From NCBI GenBank assembly GCA_021790555.1, contig JAJYGY010000308.1, positions 1 to 5,919 of the forward strand: DNA of 5,919 nt. The letters are read 5' to 3'. The translations under genes were made by a program, and so were the position numbers. The stretch's first letter is position 1. Every line of letters begins with the position of its first letter. This document shows, piece after piece, positions 1 through 5,919 of this stretch. A model generated the notes under the pieces. That model did not search any database and was not told the DNA's origin. It was given only the letters and a program-made list of their open reading frames with translations. This DNA comes from a bacterium. Lineage in GTDB: Bacteria; Oederibacteriota; JAJYGY01.

Positions 1-39
1 GTTCCCAAGAAAAACGGTTCTTTGCCAATAAGTTGCGGG
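1..39 (+). other. Leader of the first gene, open in frame to the window edge
   Basis: The frame of the GH16 gene is open from base 1 with no stop, and includes a TTG at 22. No convincing promoter or strong Shine-Dalgarno is visible in these bases. The promoter, and possibly a start further upstream, lie outside the window. Confidence 0.5.
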
Positions 40-4110
<4,071 letters not shown>

Positions 4111-4125
4111 CCCCCTCCCGAGACT

Positions 4126-4143
4126 CTTAACAGATTCTTAAAT
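4126..4143 (+). promoter_or_regulatory. Pho-box-like direct repeat upstream of the second gene
   Basis: CTTAACA-GATT-CTTAAAT: two 7-base half-sites sharing CTTAA, separated by 4 bases, giving an 11-base period. This is the spacing of PhoB boxes (7-4-7), and TTAACA also resembles the PhoP half-site of Bacillus. It is the only clearly AT-rich stretch in the gap between the genes and lies 29 bases before the chosen start codon. I could not fit a good sigma-70 -10 element downstream. One site by eye is weak evidence. Confidence 0.3.
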
Positions 4144-4154
4144 TCGAAGGCCCT

Positions 4155-4162
4155 GGGGGAGG
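4155..4162 (+). promoter_or_regulatory. Shine-Dalgarno sequence of the second gene
   Basis: GGGGGAGG ends 10 bases before the ATG at 4173. It contains GGAGG, the anti-16S core, and supports 4173 over the in-frame ATGs at 4197 and 4200, which have only a weak GGGA upstream. Confidence 0.6.
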
Positions 4163-4172
4163 ATTATCATCC

Positions 4173-5919
4173 ATGTGGGACCGTTCTCCGGGATGGATGA
4201 TGATCCGGTTCAAATCCCGCTCTCCTGCCTTGCTGGTGGCCTGCCTGGTCCTGGCCCTGCCCCTGGGCGCGGCCGCGGCCTACACGGCCATGTACGGCAG
4301 CGACGGCAACGACTTTTACACCTTCACCGGCTCCTGCACGGTCGCCAACCTCAAGAGCGACTGCTGGAACGGGCTGATCATGTTCGCGGCTTCGGTGCAG
4401 GCAAACGGGGACATCACGCTGGGCGGGAAGACCTTCGTGAGCAACGGCGTGTACTACGGCGACCCCAACTGGGGCGCCAACGTGACCGCCCTGAAGACGC
4501 CGCCAACCTCCGTGACCCGCTATGAACTGTGCGTGGGGGGGTGGGGGGATTCCAGCTACGCCAACATCGAGAACATCGTCAATTCGCAGGGGGCCTACGG
4601 CATCCTGCGAACCAATTTCCAGGCCTTGAAAAACGCCTGCCCCGGCCTGGACGCCATCAACGACGACGACGAGCAGACCTACGACATCAATTCCTCCACG
4701 GCCTTCGGACAGATGCTCAACAGCATCGGCTTGAAGCTGACCCAGGCGCCCTACATGAACCAGGGCTTCTGGGTGCAGCTGAAGAACAACCTGGGCGCGG
4801 GCTGCGACATCGTATACCTGCAGTGCTACCAGGGCGGGGCCGGGAACGATCCGGGCCAGTGGGACGCGGCCTACGGCAACGGCTTCCACGTCGTGCCGGG
4901 CGAGGAGACCAACTACGCCAGCCAGTCGCAGTTTTCAACCTGGGCCTCGGCCGACGGCGTGACCGGGGGCTTCTTCTGGCCGGACTGGTACTGGAGCCCG
5001 GGAAGCCCCTGGGGGGGCATCATCGAAGCCGGCATCGGCGTCAACTGCGCCGCGGCCCCGGCCATCACACCCTACCTGCAGGTCAACGGGGCGGCCTGGC
5101 AGCAGGCCAGCAGCGCCAGCGTCCCCTACGGCGCCTCGGTCAACCTGGGACCCCAGTCCTCCCAGGGCAACTGGACCTGGACGGGCCCCAACGGATTCAG
5201 CGCCGGCACGCGGGAGATCGATTCCGTCCCCCTGCTGCCCGGCACCAACACCTTCGTGGCCACCAACACCACCGACTGCATTTGCAAGACCAATGAAACC
5301 TTCACCCTTTCCATGGCCTCCCCGCCGGCCTGCTCCTCGGGCGGCAGCTTCGGCAACGCCGCGTCCGGCACGGGCGGCTACAACCTGGCCGGCCAGGTGG
5401 ACTGCGCCTCCTATGTGCTGGACCAGGCCATGACCGTCACCTCGCTGGACCTTTACATGGGCGCGGGGACCTCGGGAAGCGGGGTGGCTGGCATCTATTC
5501 CGACAACGCGGGAAACCCGGGCGGCCTGCTCGTCCAGAGCAACGCCTATTCCCTGGCCCCGGGCTGGAACACCTTCAGCCTTCCGCCCACCCCGCTGGCG
5601 GCGGGCACCTACTGGCTGGGAGGGAGTTTCACGGGCACCGCGGTCTTCGACTACTCCAACGGCAACGGCGGATCCATGCGTTTCGAATCCTACCCCTACA
5701 CCGGCAGCCTGCCGGCCACGGTGGGGAGCACCACCGGCTACGGCTGGCTGATGAGCATCTACGCCAGCGGCTGCTTCGCGCCCCCCACCACGGTGAGCTG
5801 CCCCTCGGGCGCGGCAAGCCTGGGCAACACCGCGGCCGGCACGGGCGGCTACAACCTGGCCGGTCAGCTGGACTGCGCCAAGGTTTCCCTGAACCAGGCC
5901 ATGACCGTCAGCGGCATGG
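4173..5919 (+). CDS. Secreted GH18-like protein with Ig-like module and module R repeats (3' end outside window)
   Basis: Open frame of 582 complete codons with no stop before the window edge, so the protein is partial at its C-terminus. Residues 1-36 are a signal peptide: basic N-region with R12, K14 and R16, hydrophobic LLVACLVLALPLG, then an AAAA cleavage region. Residues about 37-292 look like a divergent GH18-type TIM barrel. About 296-383 is an Ig/PKD-like module (WTWTGPNGFS at 334-343, then GTNTFVATN). Module R occupies 387-535 and a second copy starts at 543. I expect an exported enzyme or binding protein acting on N-acetylglucosamine polymers such as chitin, but substrate and activity are inference. 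It follows the GH16 gene by 62 bases with no terminator between, so co-transcription is likely, although a Pho-box-like site could give it its own control. Start chosen on the Shine-Dalgarno; 4197 or 4200 are alternatives that still keep the signal peptide. Confidence 0.9.
   Translation, partial: MWDRSPGWMMIRFKSRSPALLVACLVLALPLGAAAAYTAMYGSDGNDFYTFTGSCTVANLKSDCWNGLIMFAASVQANGDITLGGKTFVSNGVYYGDPNWGANVTALKTPPTSVTRYELCVGGWGDSSYANIENIVNSQGAYGILRTNFQALKNACPGLDAINDDDEQTYDINSSTAFGQMLNSIGLKLTQAPYMNQGFWVQLKNNLGAGCDIVYLQCYQGGAGNDPGQWDAAYGNGFHVVPGEETNYASQSQFSTWASADGVTGGFFWPDWYWSPGSPWGGIIEAGIGVNCAAAPAITPYLQVNGAAWQQASSASVPYGASVNLGPQSSQGNWTWTGPNGFSAGTREIDSVPLLPGTNTFVATNTTDCICKTNETFTLSMASPPACSSGGSFGNAASGTGGYNLAGQVDCASYVLDQAMTVTSLDLYMGAGTSGSGVAGIYSDNAGNPGGLLVQSNAYSLAPGWNTFSLPPTPLAAGTYWLGGSFTGTAVFDYSNGNGGSMRFESYPYTGSLPATVGSTTGYGWLMSIYASGCFAPPTTVSCPSGAASLGNTAAGTGGYNLAGQLDCAKVSLNQAMTVSGM
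4281..5048 (+). other. Divergent GH18-like catalytic domain
   Basis: Residues about 37-292 of the second protein carry GH18 landmarks in the right order and spacing. A strand with FAASVQANGDI (71-81) fits beta-2. ELCVGGWG (118-125) matches the SxGG motif of beta-3. DAINDDDE (160-167, bases 4650-4673) matches DxxDxDxE of beta-4, with N163 in place of the second Asp but D165 and the catalytic E167 kept. APYMN (192-196) fits beta-5, LQCYQGG (216-222) the QxYN/MxYD strand with Y219, and GGFFWPDWYW (265-274) the beta-8 Trp. In GH18 the Glu is the acid and the substrate N-acetyl group the nucleophile, held by the last Asp and the Tyr. From memory, related secreted proteins read DAIDFDDE here. Confidence 0.65.
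5331..5777 (+). repeat. Module R, copy B
   Basis: Encodes residues 387-535 of the second protein. It aligns along its full length with copy A in the GH16 gene (113 of 149 identical by hand count) and shares the same Cys boundaries. The complete copy begins right after the Ig-like module with no TP linker, unlike copy A, which is flanked by TP linkers. Confidence 0.85.
5799..5919 (+). repeat. Module R, copy C (cut by the window edge)
   Basis: Starts 21 bases after copy B with CPSGA and continues through GTGGYNLAGQLDCA and LNQAMTV to the end of the window. In these 40 residues it differs from copy A of the other gene at 8 positions, and from its own neighbour copy B at about 13 plus one gap. 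The remaining part lies outside the window, and further copies may follow. Confidence 0.8.

Noticed and set aside
4114..4162. Hairpin between CCTCCC (4114-4119) and GGGAGG (4157-4162) hiding the Shine-Dalgarno
   Set aside because: Only 6 base pairs with a 37-base loop and no extension. It is likely a chance pairing in GC-rich DNA.
4111..4172. Intrinsic terminator after the GH16 gene
   Set aside because: No compact GC-rich stem-loop followed by a T run is present in the 62-base gap.
4230..4244. Lipobox LVAC (residues 21-24) in the second signal peptide
   Set aside because: The hydrophobic stretch continues well past the Cys and ends in AAAA before Y37, which fits signal peptidase I better. 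The hydrophobic run before the Cys is too short for a typical lipoprotein.
4175..5296. Two plus-strand open frames (4175-4525, 4529-5296) and a minus-strand one (4167-4889)
   Set aside because: They overlap the GH18-like gene, whose frame runs uninterrupted from 4173 to the window end with signal peptide and motifs. These are shadows with Arg/Gln/Gly-rich products.

Overview
The window holds two large secreted-protein genes on the + strand, 62 bases apart, in GC-rich DNA. It looks like a fragment of a free-living, polymer-degrading bacterium. The signs are signal peptides, several carbohydrate-binding modules, long Pro/Thr/Ser linkers, and a C-terminal module with a PNP motif like those on surface or secreted proteins of FCB-type bacteria, myxobacteria and several uncultured phyla. 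I cannot place the organism more precisely from sequence alone.

Layout: 1-39 is a short leader that is open in frame with the first gene. 40-4110 encodes a seven-module protein of about 1356 residues. In order these are a GH16 beta-glucanase, CBM6, malectin-like module, a 150-residue repeat module (called module R here), a DUF1349/laminin-G-like beta-sandwich, a roughly 208-residue Pro/Thr/Ser/Ala linker, a CBM5/12 chitin-binding module, and a C-terminal FlgD/T9SS-like Ig-fold module. 4111-4172 is a small AT-rich spacer with a Pho-box-like pair of direct repeats and a good Shine-Dalgarno sequence. 4173-5919 is the start of a second secreted protein that runs off the window edge. It has a signal peptide, a divergent GH18-like barrel, an Ig-like module, one complete module R and the start of another.

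Inferred joint role: the first protein should cut beta-1,3-glucan, and its modules suit binding to beta-glucan and chitin. The second has the landmarks of a GH18 fold, the family of chitinases and endo-N-acetylglucosaminidases. Together they suggest a set aimed at fungal or other chitin/beta-glucan cell walls. The two genes share module R at about 76% amino-acid identity, so the pair has exchanged or duplicated parts.

Most worth follow-up: the GH18-like domain with Asn in place of one Asp of the DxxDxDxE motif, the uncharacterised module R spread over both genes, and the Pho-box-like site between them. I saw no RNA gene, mobile element, CRISPR array or intrinsic terminator.
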